64,000 nucleotides of DNA, taken from Chitinophaga pendula. GTDB lineage: Bacteria > Bacteroidota > Bacteroidia > Chitinophagales > Chitinophagaceae. The stretch covers positions 6,311,501-6,375,500 of the forward strand of contig NZ_CP077769.1 of the NCBI RefSeq assembly GCF_020386615.1, read 5' to 3'. The notes under the pieces were generated by a model. It ran no database searches and was not told the DNA's origin. It saw nothing but the letters and a program-made list of their open reading frames with translations. Below are positions 8,755 to 17,611 of the stretch, in pieces. Each line of letters begins with the position of its first letter. Position 1 is the first letter of the stretch. The translations under genes were made by a program, and so were the position numbers.

Positions 8755-8958
8755 ATGTATTGATTTTTCAATGGTTACAGTATTAAATGTAAGTAATTTA
8801 ACCACGATAACGCCTGACATATATCAGGTTATGTGAAAAATAACTGTTAAATAATAACAGCCGCTCTCTGCATTTGTTTAAGTAGTTACAGCTGCTGCAA
8901 GAACAGTTTACAGATAAATAATTATAAAAAATCTCCCCGTCGATTCTACCATTGTTAA

Positions 8959-8966
8959 TACCTTTG
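8959..8966 (+). promoter_or_regulatory. Putative Bacteroidota -7 element for the MFS gene
   Basis: TACCTTTG matches the Bacteroidota -7 consensus TAnnTTTG. It ends only 7 nt before the ATG at 8974, so a transcript from it would have little or no 5' leader. No convincing TTTG box is seen at the usual distance upstream, so this is a tentative call. Confidence 0.4.
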
Positions 8967-8973
8967 CATCATT

Positions 8974-10206
8974 ATGGACCAGTCGTCGCCGTCGGGGAAA
9001 ATATATACCTTACAGTTTGTTTTACTCTGCCTCAGCAATGCGCTATTCTCAGCCAGTTTCAACATGCTGATACCTGAACTGCCCGCCTATCTGAGCAGCA
9101 TGGGTGGTGAAGATTATAAAGGATACATAATTGGACTATTTACGTTGATGGCAGGTCTCTCCCGCCCATTCAGCGGCAAACTTACAGACTCAATCGGGCG
9201 CATACCCGTGATGATATTTGGCTCAGTAGTATGTGTGATCTGTAGCCTCCTCTATCCGCTGATCAGTTCTGTAGGCGCGTTTTTATTGCTCCGCTTTTTC
9301 CATGGTTTCTCTACGGGCTTCAAACCTACCGGCACTTCTGCCTATGTATCTGACCTCGTTCCACATAATCGCCGGGCTGAAGCGATGGGTATGGTAGGGC
9401 TCTTCAGTACCATTGGTCTGGCTATGGGCCCGGCAATCGGCGGCTTTATTGCGGCACACTGGGGTATTAATATAATGTTCCAGGTCTCTGGCGTCTTCGC
9501 CTTGTTATCTGTCGTGATCCTGATAGGGATGAAAGAAACCCTGCACGATCGCCAACGCTTTAACCCCTCCCTGTTAAAAATCAACAGGAATGAAATATTT
9601 GAACCTTTGGTGCTGGCGCCGGTCATTATCACGTTCCTCACCTATGTGAGCTACGGCGCCTTATTGACTATCATTCCGGACTTCAGTAATCACTTGGGCG
9701 TAAAGAACAAAGGACTTTTCTTTACCTTCTTTACCATCAGTTCCATTGGTGTCCGACTGGTGGCAGGGAAAATGTCCGACCGCTATGGCCGGGTGCCGAT
9801 GTTGAAAATATCAGCCACGTTGATGGCAGTATCCATGTTCATGATGGCCGTAACGACCTCTCCTGCCATGTTAATGGCATCGGCCGTCGTATATGGGATA
9901 TCTCTAGGGATCAACTCTCCGGCAGTCACCGCCTGGACTATCGACCTGGGCTTGCCCACCCACCGCGGACGGGCATTGGCTTCTATGTATATTGCCCTGG
10001 AAGCAGGAATCGGTTTAGGGGCTTATATGTCTGCCTACATTTATAATAACAATGCAGCATTCTTCCCCCTCACTTTTGGTATCCTGGGCACTATCACGAT
10101 CATGGCTACTGTATATCTGCTACTGATCTATAACAACCAGCGCCTGAAAGTAAGATGGCGGTTCATACACATGAAAGCCGCACATATCAGGAGAGGGCGG
10201 CACTAA
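8974..10206 (+). CDS. Major facilitator superfamily transporter
   Basis: A 410-aa inner-membrane transporter with about 12 hydrophobic segments. The loop 2-3 MFS signature is visible (GLSRPFSGKLTDSIGRIPVM) and recurs in degenerate form in the second half (GVRLVAGKMSDRYGRVPML), as expected for two 6-TM halves. The layout resembles drug/metabolite:H+ antiporters of the DHA1 type, but the substrate is not readable. The C-terminus is basic (KVRWRFIHMKAAHIRRGRH) and its last 20 bases overlap the end of the convergent rmuC gene. Confidence 0.88.
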   Translation: MDQSSPSGKIYTLQFVLLCLSNALFSASFNMLIPELPAYLSSMGGEDYKGYIIGLFTLMAGLSRPFSGKLTDSIGRIPVMIFGSVVCVICSLLYPLISSVGAFLLLRFFHGFSTGFKPTGTSAYVSDLVPHNRRAEAMGMVGLFSTIGLAMGPAIGGFIAAHWGINIMFQVSGVFALLSVVILIGMKETLHDRQRFNPSLLKINRNEIFEPLVLAPVIITFLTYVSYGALLTIIPDFSNHLGVKNKGLFFTFFTISSIGVRLVAGKMSDRYGRVPMLKISATLMAVSMFMMAVTTSPAMLMASAVVYGISLGINSPAVTAWTIDLGLPTHRGRALASMYIALEAGIGLGAYMSAYIYNNNAAFFPLTFGILGTITIMATVYLLLIYNNQRLKVRWRFIHMKAAHIRRGRH

Positions 10207-11578
10207 CATCCTCAGTATCATCAGGCCCGCTTACCTGATCCCCCTTCATCCTGTCCGTCATTTCCCGTGGTATTTCCTTCTTATTATCCAATCCCAAACG
10301 GCGCATATTCTCCGTCCTGCTGATCAGATTGCCCTTACCGCTACTGAGCTTATTCATAGCACTATCATAGGCTTCCTGGCTGCGTCCCAATTGAATCCCA
10401 ATTGCTCGCATATCATCCACAAAACCGACAAACTTGTCATATAAAGCCGTGCCCTGTCTTACGATCTCTTCAGCATTTTTATTCTGATGCTCCAGTCGCC
10501 ACATAGAATCTATAATACGTAAGGTCGCCAGCAATGCAGGTACGCTGACCATGATCACCCGACGCCGGAAAGCATAGTCATACAAGTCGTCCTGGTGTAG
10601 TACCGCTAACCCATATGCCGGCTCTATCGGGATAAACAGCAATACAAAATCAGTAGTATTATTATAAAGTAGCGGATATTGCTTCCGGCTCAGTTCGTCC
10701 ACATGATTTTTTACAGATTGCAGGTGTGCTTTTAATGCCTGCTGCCGCTCTACATCTGTAGAGGCATGACAATACTGCTCATAGGCCTTTAAGGACACTT
10801 TGGAGTCAATGATCAGCTGTCGGTTATCCGGCAATTGCAATAACAAGTCAGGACGTTTCAGGTTACCCGCTTCATCCCGGCCACTTTCCTGGGTGGAATA
10901 GTGAATCCCTTTCTCCAACCCCGAAGCTTGTAATACTCTTTCCAACACCATTTCTCCCCAGTTACCTTGTTTTTTGGTATCCGCCTTGAGCGCATTAGTC
11001 AGGTTATTGGCTTCTTGGGTAAGCGTTTGATTTAGTTGCAGCAGCCGTTGCAATTCATTGTGCAAAGCGGCCCGCTGAGCGGTCTCAGATACCAACGATT
11101 GCTGTACACTGCTACGGAAACTTTCTATCTTCTCCGACAATGGTTGTAATACGTCCTGCATCTTCAACTGGTTCTGCTCCATAAAAGAACCGGATATACG
11201 TTGTAACAGCTGCTGCGCCGTATGTTCGAACTGTAGTTGCATTTGCTGTTGGACCTCCTGCAACTGATGCTTTTCTGTGGCCAGCAACTGCTGCAGGTGC
11301 CGGTTTTGTTCCTGAACACGGTGCAGATCAGCATTCATATCCTGGAACTGCGTATACACATGATCCAGTCGCTGCTGCTTTTCCTGCACTTCCTCTTTCT
11401 TTTCTTCCAGCAATTGCTGATAGTATTGCTGTCTGGATTCCAGCTGGGCCTGTTGCATACCCGCCTGTGCCTGCTGCTGACGGGATGTCTCCAGTTGTTT
11501 TCTGGCAGCCAGATATAGTATTGTCACAAGTACGGCTATGCTGCCAAACAATACTATTAATAGCCATAATAAGTTCAT
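10187..11578 (-). CDS. rmuC: DNA recombination protein RmuC family
   Basis: A 463-aa protein with an N-terminal membrane anchor (MNLLWLLIVLFGSIAVLVTILYL), then a long Gln/Glu-rich coiled coil to about residue 200, then the RmuC nuclease-like domain. Recognisable segments are NWGEMVLERVLQASGLEKG, RPDLLLQLPDNRQLIIDSKV with the PD...DSK-type active-site pattern, and VSVPALLATLRIID. RmuC limits rearrangements at inverted repeats in E. coli, and some homologues affect phage or foreign DNA. The 3' end overlaps the end of the convergent MFS gene by 20 bp. Confidence 0.9.
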   Translation of the reverse strand: MNLLWLLIVLFGSIAVLVTILYLAARKQLETSRQQQAQAGMQQAQLESRQQYYQQLLEEKKEEVQEKQQRLDHVYTQFQDMNADLHRVQEQNRHLQQLLATEKHQLQEVQQQMQLQFEHTAQQLLQRISGSFMEQNQLKMQDVLQPLSEKIESFRSSVQQSLVSETAQRAALHNELQRLLQLNQTLTQEANNLTNALKADTKKQGNWGEMVLERVLQASGLEKGIHYSTQESGRDEAGNLKRPDLLLQLPDNRQLIIDSKVSLKAYEQYCHASTDVERQQALKAHLQSVKNHVDELSRKQYPLLYNNTTDFVLLFIPIEPAYGLAVLHQDDLYDYAFRRRVIMVSVPALLATLRIIDSMWRLEHQNKNAEEIVRQGTALYDKFVGFVDDMRAIGIQLGRSQEAYDSAMNKLSSGKGNLISRTENMRRLGLDNKKEIPREMTDRMKGDQVSGPDDTEDVSAALS

Positions 11579-11599
11579 CAGTAATGTTTTAGTAACCTG

Positions 11600-12115
11600 C
11601 TACCGGTGTCTGCGTACAAACCCGATCTCTTCCCGATCATTGTTCTCCCATTCCAACATTTCCGTTAGGAATTTCTCCACGTTACGTAGTATACAGTCAT
11701 CATCTATTTCTTCCGGTTCCAAGGTCTCTAATGTGGAGCTTTTAGGCCCATCTTCCGTGAGGCCCTCTATTACAGGATAAGCCACCCATATTACGATTTG
11801 CCCGTTACGCGATTGCGAGAAGGATACGAGTCCGCCTTTCTTTATCTTCTGGATCACCTGCACCTCGTTTTTCTCTACAATGCCGCTGGGAGTATTGTTA
11901 AAGGTCAGGTAAACCGACTCCAAGTTTTCCCATGCCTCATTAATCGCCACTTTCCAATCCAGCATGGGATATTTGTTAGCATAATGGCCCAGTTGTTCTG
12001 CAATGAATCCCTTCGTATGCGAATGCCACTGTTGTCTGCGGGCATCTGTTTTTATAAAAGATGCCGCCAGTTCTTCTGTCAGCTTTTCTACATTTTTATT
12101 AATGTGCTGATTCAT
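11600..12115 (-). CDS. Hypothetical cytoplasmic protein
   Basis: A 171-aa acidic protein; I chose ATG at 12115 (MNQHINKNVEKLTEE) over an in-frame start 15 codons upstream because the extension looks non-coding. It has no signal peptide or membrane segment. The N-terminal half is helical and charged, the middle contains a beta-rich stretch (GGLVSFSQSRNGQIVIWVAYP), and the C-terminus is Glu/Asp-rich then basic (GFVRRHR). I do not recognise a family. It lies 21 bases upstream of rmuC on the same strand and is probably co-transcribed with it, so a link to DNA maintenance is possible but unproven. Confidence 0.7.
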   Translation of the reverse strand: MNQHINKNVEKLTEELAASFIKTDARRQQWHSHTKGFIAEQLGHYANKYPMLDWKVAINEAWENLESVYLTFNNTPSGIVEKNEVQVIQKIKKGGLVSFSQSRNGQIVIWVAYPVIEGLTEDGPKSSTLETLEPEEIDDDCILRNVEKFLTEMLEWENNDREEIGFVRRHR

Positions 12116-12221
12116 GATACTTGCTTTTATTGATGAGTTCCTTCTGCAATAGCCTCCCAACAGGGACAGGATAAATGATATCCAACAATTTAATCATTTC
12201 AACGCGCATATAACGCAGTGC

Positions 12222-12263
12222 AAACAAAAGGGCCTATACAAACGGTGTTTGAACAGGCCCTTT
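12222..12263 (-). terminator. Intrinsic terminator of the 8-amino-Kdo operon
   Basis: A 9-bp outer stem (12227-12235 with 12255-12263) contains an inner CAAAC/GTTTG stem. In the minus-strand direction it is followed by TGTTTG. It sits 31 bases after the stop codon of the alcohol dehydrogenase gene. Confidence 0.65.
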
Positions 12264-12294
12264 ACAGGTCTTGTAAGCTCTTCTGAAGTATAAA

Positions 12295-13371
12295 TTACAA
12301 CCGCTCGTACAACGCCCGGAGACGCTCACGGGTCATCTGCTGCTGCCAGTCTTTACCGAGTGCATTCTCCCACAACGGGGCCATACCGAGTGATACATTG
12401 ATCATAGTGTCAAACTGCTCATCAGTAAGTCCCTTGGTAATTCCTTGGGGGATTTCAATGTTATGTTTAGCCACCATCTGCTTAAACTCTTTCACTCCCT
12501 GCGGATAGAACTCTTCCAGCTTATCGAATACGATACAGTTACCGATACCATGTTTGGTACCCAACAGATAAGCGAGGCCATAACTTACCGCATGTGCTAC
12601 CCCCACCTGAGAGTACGCTATACTCATACCACCAGCATAAGAAGCCATCATCAGTTTCTCGTCTGCATCGTCATCCCAACGGTCTTTTTGCAAGAATATC
12701 TCCTGGCATAACTCGAGCGCCTTTTCTCCATAAGACCGGCTAAAGGCATTAAGATAGGTTCCTTCCAGGGACTCAATGCAATGTATGTAACAGTCCATTG
12801 CAGTGTAAAACTGCTGGTTCACCGGTACTCCTTTTATTAATTCAGGATCCAATACGATCTGATCAAAAGGTGTAAAGTCAGAGTTCATACCCAGTTTGCG
12901 GGTAGGTCCGGTAAGCACGCAGGTACGACTTACTTCTGCCCCCGTTCCGGAGATCGTAGGGATACCTACTTTGTATACCCCGGGTACTTTCACCAGGTCC
13001 CAACCTTGATAATCGGCAGAAGACCCCGGATTCTTCATCATCAGGGCAACGGCTTTGGCCATGTCCATTACAGAACCACCGCCAATACCGATGATACCGG
13101 ATACTTCGCCAAACTCAGCGACCAACTCATCACGTACCTGATCCACATAAGTAGTTTTGGGCTCATGAGTCACATCGATGAATACTACCTTGTCTTTCCC
13201 TTGTAAAGGTATTCGCGAAACAAATGCCGGCTGGTCCTGGAAAAAATGGTCCACAAAAAAGATCATCGGTGCATCTCCCTTCCGCTGTGGCGCAAGTATT
13301 TCGTCCAGCTGGTTAAATGATCCTCTTCCGAATATCACATATCCAACCAGTTTGAAGTTCCTGAATTTCAT
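12295..13371 (-). CDS. kdnB: Iron-containing alcohol dehydrogenase, probable 3-deoxy-manno-octulosonate 8-oxidase (KdnB)
   Basis: A 358-aa iron-type alcohol dehydrogenase. The NAD-binding GGGS is at 97-100 (GIGGGSVMDMAKAVALM) and metal ligands are Asp193, His197, His260 and His274. In Shewanella, KdnB oxidises the C8 hydroxyl of Kdo to an aldehyde, which KdnA then aminates to 8-amino-Kdo. The assignment here rests on the operon: the gene follows a KdsB-type cytidylyltransferase and a DegT-type aminotransferase in the same orientation. As a lone protein it could be any iron-type ADH. The gap to the cytidylyltransferase gene is 57 bases and a terminator follows. Confidence 0.85.
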   Translation of the reverse strand: MKFRNFKLVGYVIFGRGSFNQLDEILAPQRKGDAPMIFFVDHFFQDQPAFVSRIPLQGKDKVVFIDVTHEPKTTYVDQVRDELVAEFGEVSGIIGIGGGSVMDMAKAVALMMKNPGSSADYQGWDLVKVPGVYKVGIPTISGTGAEVSRTCVLTGPTRKLGMNSDFTPFDQIVLDPELIKGVPVNQQFYTAMDCYIHCIESLEGTYLNAFSRSYGEKALELCQEIFLQKDRWDDDADEKLMMASYAGGMSIAYSQVGVAHAVSYGLAYLLGTKHGIGNCIVFDKLEEFYPQGVKEFKQMVAKHNIEIPQGITKGLTDEQFDTMINVSLGMAPLWENALGKDWQQQMTRERLRALYERL

Positions 13372-13428
13372 ATGTTCAATAAGAATTTTATCGTGAATGA
13401 TGTTGACGAGCTGGTAATAGTCGTCTTA

Positions 13429-14157
13429 TTACAACAAACGCTCCGCTTTCACCAGATCTTCCGGTGTATCTATTTCCACCCCCATATAATCGGTTACCAC
13501 CATCTTCATCGGGATCCCGTTTTCCAGATAGCGAAGGCATTCAATCTTCTCTGCAGCCTCCAACGGACTCATAGGCAACTGCGTGAATTCCAGCAGCGTT
13601 TGTTTACGGAAAGCGTATACGCCTATATGCTCGTAATAGATACTGACTACTTCCTTATTCCGCGGATATGGTATCACTGAACGGGAAAAGAACAGGGCAT
13701 TGAATTGTTTATCTACCGCCACTTTTACAAAGTTCGGATCTTCTATGGAAACTGGATCCGTCAGTACCTGCATCAAAGATGCTACCTGTACTTTTTTTCC
13801 CTCCTCTCCTTCAAATACCTGCAGCAATTTTTCCAGGGGTTCCCTTTTGGTAAAAGGCTCATCTCCCTGTACGTTCACTACAATATCAACATCCATATCT
13901 ACCACTGCCTCTGCAATACGGTCAGTGCCACATTCATGCTCCTTTTGGCTCCTGATCGCCTTACCACCGTTGGACACGACCTCATTATAGATCACGTCAC
14001 TGTCACAAACGACGATCACATCATCGAATACACCGGTGTCCACGGCAGATTCATAAGTGCGAACAATCACTGATTTACCGCCTAACTTGGCCATCAGTTT
14101 ACCCGGAAAACGGGTAGCGCCGTAACGTGCCGGGATCAATGCTACTTTTTTCATCAT
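13429..14157 (-). CDS. kdsB: CMP-(8-amino-)Kdo synthetase
   Basis: A 242-aa cytidylyltransferase that activates Kdo or 8-amino-3,8-dideoxy-Kdo with CTP to give the CMP-sugar used for lipid A-core assembly. Motifs are [12 protein letters not shown] at 9-20, the substrate-binding HECGTDR at 74-80 and VQGDEP at 96-101. Classical KdsB has HxSGTxR at the second site; the Cys here could reflect the amino-sugar variant, but that is inference. The 5' neighbour ends 20 bases upstream, so the three genes form one operon. Two adjacent ATG codons (14157 and 14154) could both serve as start. Confidence 0.92.
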   Translation of the reverse strand: MMKKVALIPARYGATRFPGKLMAKLGGKSVIVRTYESAVDTGVFDDVIVVCDSDVIYNEVVSNGGKAIRSQKEHECGTDRIAEAVVDMDVDIVVNVQGDEPFTKREPLEKLLQVFEGEEGKKVQVASLMQVLTDPVSIEDPNFVKVAVDKQFNALFFSRSVIPYPRNKEVVSIYYEHIGVYAFRKQTLLEFTQLPMSPLEAAEKIECLRYLENGIPMKMVVTDYMGVEIDTPEDLVKAERLL

Positions 14158-14177
14158 CAGCTGATTTACAGGTCAAT

Positions 14178-15368
14178 CTATAAAGCGCTTTTTACAGCGT
14201 TCACCAGCTTATCGGTACGCTCTTTTATCTCCGTCTCACTCCAGCCCAGGTTAATAGGCGTAAAGATACAACGGCTGATAATAGCATCGGAGGCAGGAAA
14301 TTCTTTCGTTTTATAGATCTCTATCGCCTGTTCCAGACCAGGTGCAAAACGGTTTAGTGTTGCTATCTGTTTGAAATGATGCCAGTTGCGTATATAGTGC
14401 CAGTTGTTATCGAAATAGTAAAAAGTAGGCAGACCCGCTGCTTTCATGGCAGCAGCGGCATTACGAGCCTGATCTGCCGTAGGCAGGAAAAATCCTAAGA
14501 AAGTAGCACTGTCACCAGCTTCATCTGGCAGACGGCGGAAAGTCACTTCCGGAATCGTTGACAACGCATCCTTAAATATCTTCTTAGTATTCCGTTGTAT
14601 CTCCAGGAATATATCCAGCTTTCTGATCTGGGCCAGTCCCACAGCTGCATGCAGTTCAGATATACGATAGTTATATCCCATATACGGATGCAGATCAGCA
14701 CCGCGGTCCACACCAAGATGATCATGGCCATGGTCGGAATAAGCATCACATTTGGTATACACCTCTTTATCATTGGTGATGATACCACCACCTTCTGCAC
14801 AAGTGATCGTCTTCACAAAGTCAAAGGAGAAAGTACCGGCATGACCGATACTACCTACTGCCTTACCTTTATAAGTAGCACCAAATGACTGGCAGGCATC
14901 TTCTAGCAATAACAGGTTATGCTTTTCACAGAGGCTCTTCAAGGCATCGAGATCTGCCATAGCTCCGCACATGTGAACAGGCATAATGGCTTTAGTCCGC
15001 GGCGTGATCGCTGCTTCAACGGCCTTGGGGTCCAGAGTAAGCGTATCATCAATATCAACTAGAACGGGAGTAGCTCCCACGGAGAATACAGACTCAAAAC
15101 TAGCTACGAAAGTAAAGGTCGGCATAATCACCTCATCACCGGCACCAATACCCAATGCAGCCATAGCGGTAGTTAACGCAGTGGTACCACTGGAAGTTAG
15201 CTGTGCATAGGTTACCTGCAACTTGTCGCAAATCGCCTGCTCCAGTTCCTTTGCCTTCCAAATCCCTTTACGAGGACCGTCAAAACCATAACGCATCAGA
15301 ATACCCGTTTCTAATACGTCGTTGACTTCCTTTCTTTCTTCTGCACCAAAGAATTCATATCCAGGCAT
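14178..15368 (-). CDS. kdnA: DegT/DnrJ/EryC1 aminotransferase, probable 8-amino-Kdo transaminase (KdnA)
   Basis: A 396-aa PLP-dependent sugar aminotransferase of the DegT family. The PLP lysine is Lys186 (SFDFVKTITCAEGG), the cofactor Asp is in LLEDACQSFGA (Asp157), and the glycine-turn SSGTTAL is at 59-65. KdnA transfers an amino group to the 8-aldehyde of oxidised Kdo in Shewanella, and pairing with kdnB and a KdsB-type enzyme supports the same role here. It is the first gene of the operon; a TACCTTTG -7 element lies about 48 bases upstream of its ATG. Confidence 0.88.
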   Translation of the reverse strand: MPGYEFFGAEERKEVNDVLETGILMRYGFDGPRKGIWKAKELEQAICDKLQVTYAQLTSSGTTALTTAMAALGIGAGDEVIMPTFTFVASFESVFSVGATPVLVDIDDTLTLDPKAVEAAITPRTKAIMPVHMCGAMADLDALKSLCEKHNLLLLEDACQSFGATYKGKAVGSIGHAGTFSFDFVKTITCAEGGGIITNDKEVYTKCDAYSDHGHDHLGVDRGADLHPYMGYNYRISELHAAVGLAQIRKLDIFLEIQRNTKKIFKDALSTIPEVTFRRLPDEAGDSATFLGFFLPTADQARNAAAAMKAAGLPTFYYFDNNWHYIRNWHHFKQIATLNRFAPGLEQAIEIYKTKEFPASDAIISRCIFTPINLGWSETEIKERTDKLVNAVKSAL

Positions 15369-15415
15369 AAGCGGTTCATTTAAGTGTATAAATTAAAAGG
15401 CTTTTTTTACGACTG

Positions 15416-15423
15416 CAAAGGTA
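15416..15423 (-). promoter_or_regulatory. Putative -7 promoter element of the 8-amino-Kdo operon
   Basis: On the minus strand this reads TACCTTTG, a match to the Bacteroidota TAnnTTTG -7 element, followed by CAGTC. It would give a leader of roughly 40 nt before the kdnA ATG at 15368. No well-placed TTTG -33 box is evident. Confidence 0.45.
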
Positions 15424-15481
15424 GTACAATGAATCGTGCATTACATCTCAAAAAATGTTTATCTTTTGCTAAAAATTTCAC

Positions 15482-15822
15482 ATGCGTTTTTTATTGTATT
15501 TTATCCTGTTGGTTAACCCTTTAACCAGTATTCGTGCCCAGCAATCCCCGGTTGATCAAATCAAAAAAGTATTGGCCTCCCAATCCGCGTCCTGGAATAA
15601 AGGCGATCTCGAGACCTTTATGCATTCCTATTGGAAATCTGACTCACTAATGTTCGTCAGCAAGGAAGGAGTAACCTATGGCTGGAAGGCTATGATGGAC
15701 TATTATAAGGTGGAATATCCGGGCAATGCCGGCATGGGCAAGCTGACCTTACCGGTCACTTTTCAGTACTGTTCCGTCGGATAGAGGGTGAGTGGAAAAT
15801 TATCGTAGACCACAGCAGCTAA
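15482..15822 (+). pseudogene. Disrupted SnoaL/DUF4440-like (NTF2-fold) secreted protein gene
   Basis: The first 95 or so codons encode a signal peptide (cut near IRA|QQ) and an NTF2-fold start (IKKVLASQSASWNKGDLETF, FVSKEGVTYGWKAM). The reading frame then ends at 15784. A different frame from about 15751 to the TAA at 15820-15822 encodes TGHFSVLFRRIEGEWKIIVD followed by HSS, the classic C-terminus of the same family. The total is about 30 codons shorter than the usual 140-150 aa, so the most economical reading is an internal deletion whose length is not a multiple of three. The NTF2 pocket would be lost. Confidence 0.75.
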
Positions 15823-16099
15823 TGTCTGTCGCGGCAAGCGAACCGGCAATATGGCCGGAACGCAGGTATTCATACTATATGATTAAAGTTCTTCAATGGG
15901 ATGTTGACAATCCGGGTTTTACCGGTGGTTTTAAAATACCATCCCAGGATTGGGACGGCCTACTATACACCACAACATTAAAGAAGAACTTAGAATGCTT
16001 TGTTTTCATCACTCCACTTTCTTGTGGGAGGTGCTTTCAATAATTATCAGATATGGAACAAAATATGTGGACCAGCTGTAAGCTGTGTCTATTCAGGCG
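15823..16099. other. Intergenic region without a convincing gene
   Basis: The stretch between the broken SnoaL-like gene and the small hydrophilic protein gene contains only weak open frames. One plus-strand frame (from 15879) has coding-like composition but no recognisable motif and no clear start signal. It may be debris from the same event that damaged the neighbouring gene. Confidence 0.4.
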
Positions 16100-16309
16100 C
16101 TAATCAGCGTCTTTATCATGATCTCTCACCACTTTATTCTCCCGCTCCGGCCGTTCAGACAGATCTTCATGCAAAGGAGTGCTGTTTGTATCTGCCTTAT
16201 CCGTTGTCAGAATTTCAGCCGGCTTTTTCTCTGTTTGCTTGTAAGCCGTAGAGTTTGGATCGATCTCTTTAGCATCTCCCCGCGTAGGCTTTTTTTCCTG
16301 GTCACTCAT
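16100..16309 (-). CDS. Small hydrophilic protein of unknown function (69 aa)
   Basis: Start chosen at ATG 16309 (MSDQEKKPTRGDAKEI). Residues upstream in frame are hydrophobic and Arg-rich without a sensible signal, so I treat them as leader sequence. The product is highly charged, rich in Lys, Asp, Glu, Thr and Pro, and probably disordered. Similar short acidic/basic proteins occur near stress genes in Bacteroidota, but I do not recognise a family. The next gene, on the opposite strand, encodes a CsbD-like stress protein. Confidence 0.6.
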   Translation of the reverse strand: MSDQEKKPTRGDAKEIDPNSTAYKQTEKKPAEILTTDKADTNSTPLHEDLSERPERENKVVRDHDKDAD

Positions 16310-16572
16310 GATAGTTCGCGTTAGTGTTGTTACAATTAATGACACAATATTTATTCCAACACGCAAAACCGTTATAATCACCACTTTCTGTATCACTCTC
16401 GTGGCGGCAATTCCACAGAATGCACCACACATAATGCGGTAAGGTTGTTCCTTCCCCTCTACAAATACACGTCACAATGCATTGTTATTGCATGGCATAG
16501 ATGTTGAATAACCTTTTGTATATCCGTGTTTTAATAACTTTTCTCAATTACAACAATAAATCTGCTGTTTTT

Positions 16573-16782
16573 ATGAACGCCCGGTTAGAAAGATGGTGGG
16601 AGCTGAAACCCATGTTGAAGCAACGATTTTCTCAACTGTCAGATGATGATCTGATGTATGAAAGAGGAAAAGAACAGGAGTTGCTGTTGCGCCTGCACAC
16701 CAAAACAGGAAAATCTACAGATGATATGCAGCGCATAATCAACAGCTTACAGGTCGCTTACCTGCACAACAGGTTGCTTTAA
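16573..16782 (+). CDS. CsbD-like general stress protein
   Basis: A 69-aa protein with the CsbD-like layout: WWELKPMLKQRFSQLSDDDL near the N-terminus, then YERGKEQELLLRLHTKTGKS and a helical end. I chose ATG 16573 (MNARLERWWE); the longer frame adds 24 non-conserved residues. CsbD family proteins are abundant in general stress responses, but their biochemical role is unknown. A long hairpin follows 22 bases downstream. Confidence 0.75.
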   Translation: MNARLERWWELKPMLKQRFSQLSDDDLMYERGKEQELLLRLHTKTGKSTDDMQRIINSLQVAYLHNRLL

Positions 16783-16804
16783 TAGCCTGTTGTTAAGCAA
16801 AAAA

Positions 16805-16840
16805 CAAAGCCGTATGGTCGCGCCCGACTATACGGCTTTG
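16805..16840 (+). terminator. Strong hairpin after the CsbD-like gene
   Basis: A 16-bp stem (16805-16820 with 16825-16840, one G-U pair) closes a 4-nt loop. The outer 11 bp are perfect. It lacks a downstream U-run (CTATAAAA follows), so it could act by another termination route or protect the transcript end. Confidence 0.5.
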
Positions 16841-17012
16841 CTATAAAACAGGGATCATTAACATCCGATTCACAAAATTCCGCCCCGAATATCCTTCAGC
16901 CTGCTTATCTTCGTACCCTGATTTTTTTAACCCTAGCCTATCTCAAACCTCCAATAGTTTTACCATCCTGTCAAAAACCCGGTAACTAATTATTCATTTT
17001 CATTTAGTCAAA

Positions 17013-17558
17013 ATGACCGGGAAATTTATTCGTCATACCCCTTTTTGCTTACTCTTGCTATGCATCTACCTGTGTAGTTGTACCAAAGACAAAACACTGA
17101 TCGCACCAGACACACCAGGACCGCTGCATCCTCCTGCCGTCGATTCATTTCCAGAAAACAAAGTGGACCGTACCGCCCTGCTAACGCTGGTAAATGGCCT
17201 GCGCTCCAGAGGCTGCAATTGCGGAGATGTGAAAATGCCCCCGGTACCTGCCCTCACTTGGAACGGCACCCTCGAAAAAGCTGGCTGGCTGCATAGTAAG
17301 GACATGTTTGAAAAGAAATATTTCGACCATATTTCTCCTGCTGGCACTACACCAGGCAACCGCGTAGACGCAGTTGGTTATAACTGGACAGCTGTAGGAG
17401 AGAACATCGCCCGGGGAGATATGGACGAGCAGGGAGTAATACTGGGATGGCTAACTAGCCCCAAACATTGTCAGAATATGATGGCTGCTCAATATCGGGA
17501 GTTTGCCGTAGGTAAATATGATAATAATTGGACCATGGTACTGGCCAATCGTAAATAA
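17013..17558 (+). CDS. CAP-domain (SCP/PR1-like) lipoprotein
   Basis: A 181-aa lipoprotein: the signal ends in a lipobox with Cys23 (YLCSC), and a Pro-rich linker leads to a CAP domain of about 50-181. Family features are LVNGLRSRGCNCG, WNGTLEKAGWLHSKDM, FDHISPAG, VGENIARG and HCQNMM. The domain's typical His/Glu cleft residues are present. Bacterial CAP proteins are extracellular and implicated in envelope or lipid-related roles, but their activity is uncertain. The second Cys pair (CNC) in the N-terminal part may form a disulphide. Confidence 0.88.
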   Translation: MTGKFIRHTPFCLLLLCIYLCSCTKDKTLIAPDTPGPLHPPAVDSFPENKVDRTALLTLVNGLRSRGCNCGDVKMPPVPALTWNGTLEKAGWLHSKDMFEKKYFDHISPAGTTPGNRVDAVGYNWTAVGENIARGDMDEQGVILGWLTSPKHCQNMMAAQYREFAVGKYDNNWTMVLANRK

Positions 17559-17611
17559 ACAATAAGCGTCAACTATTTATCAAGGGGGGAATATCATAAC
17601 GGCCGGGCGCC

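Noticed and set aside
15792..16043. 83-aa plus-strand frame downstream of the broken SnoaL-like gene
   Set aside because: Its first part is the out-of-frame end of the SnoaL gene and the remainder has no recognisable motif.
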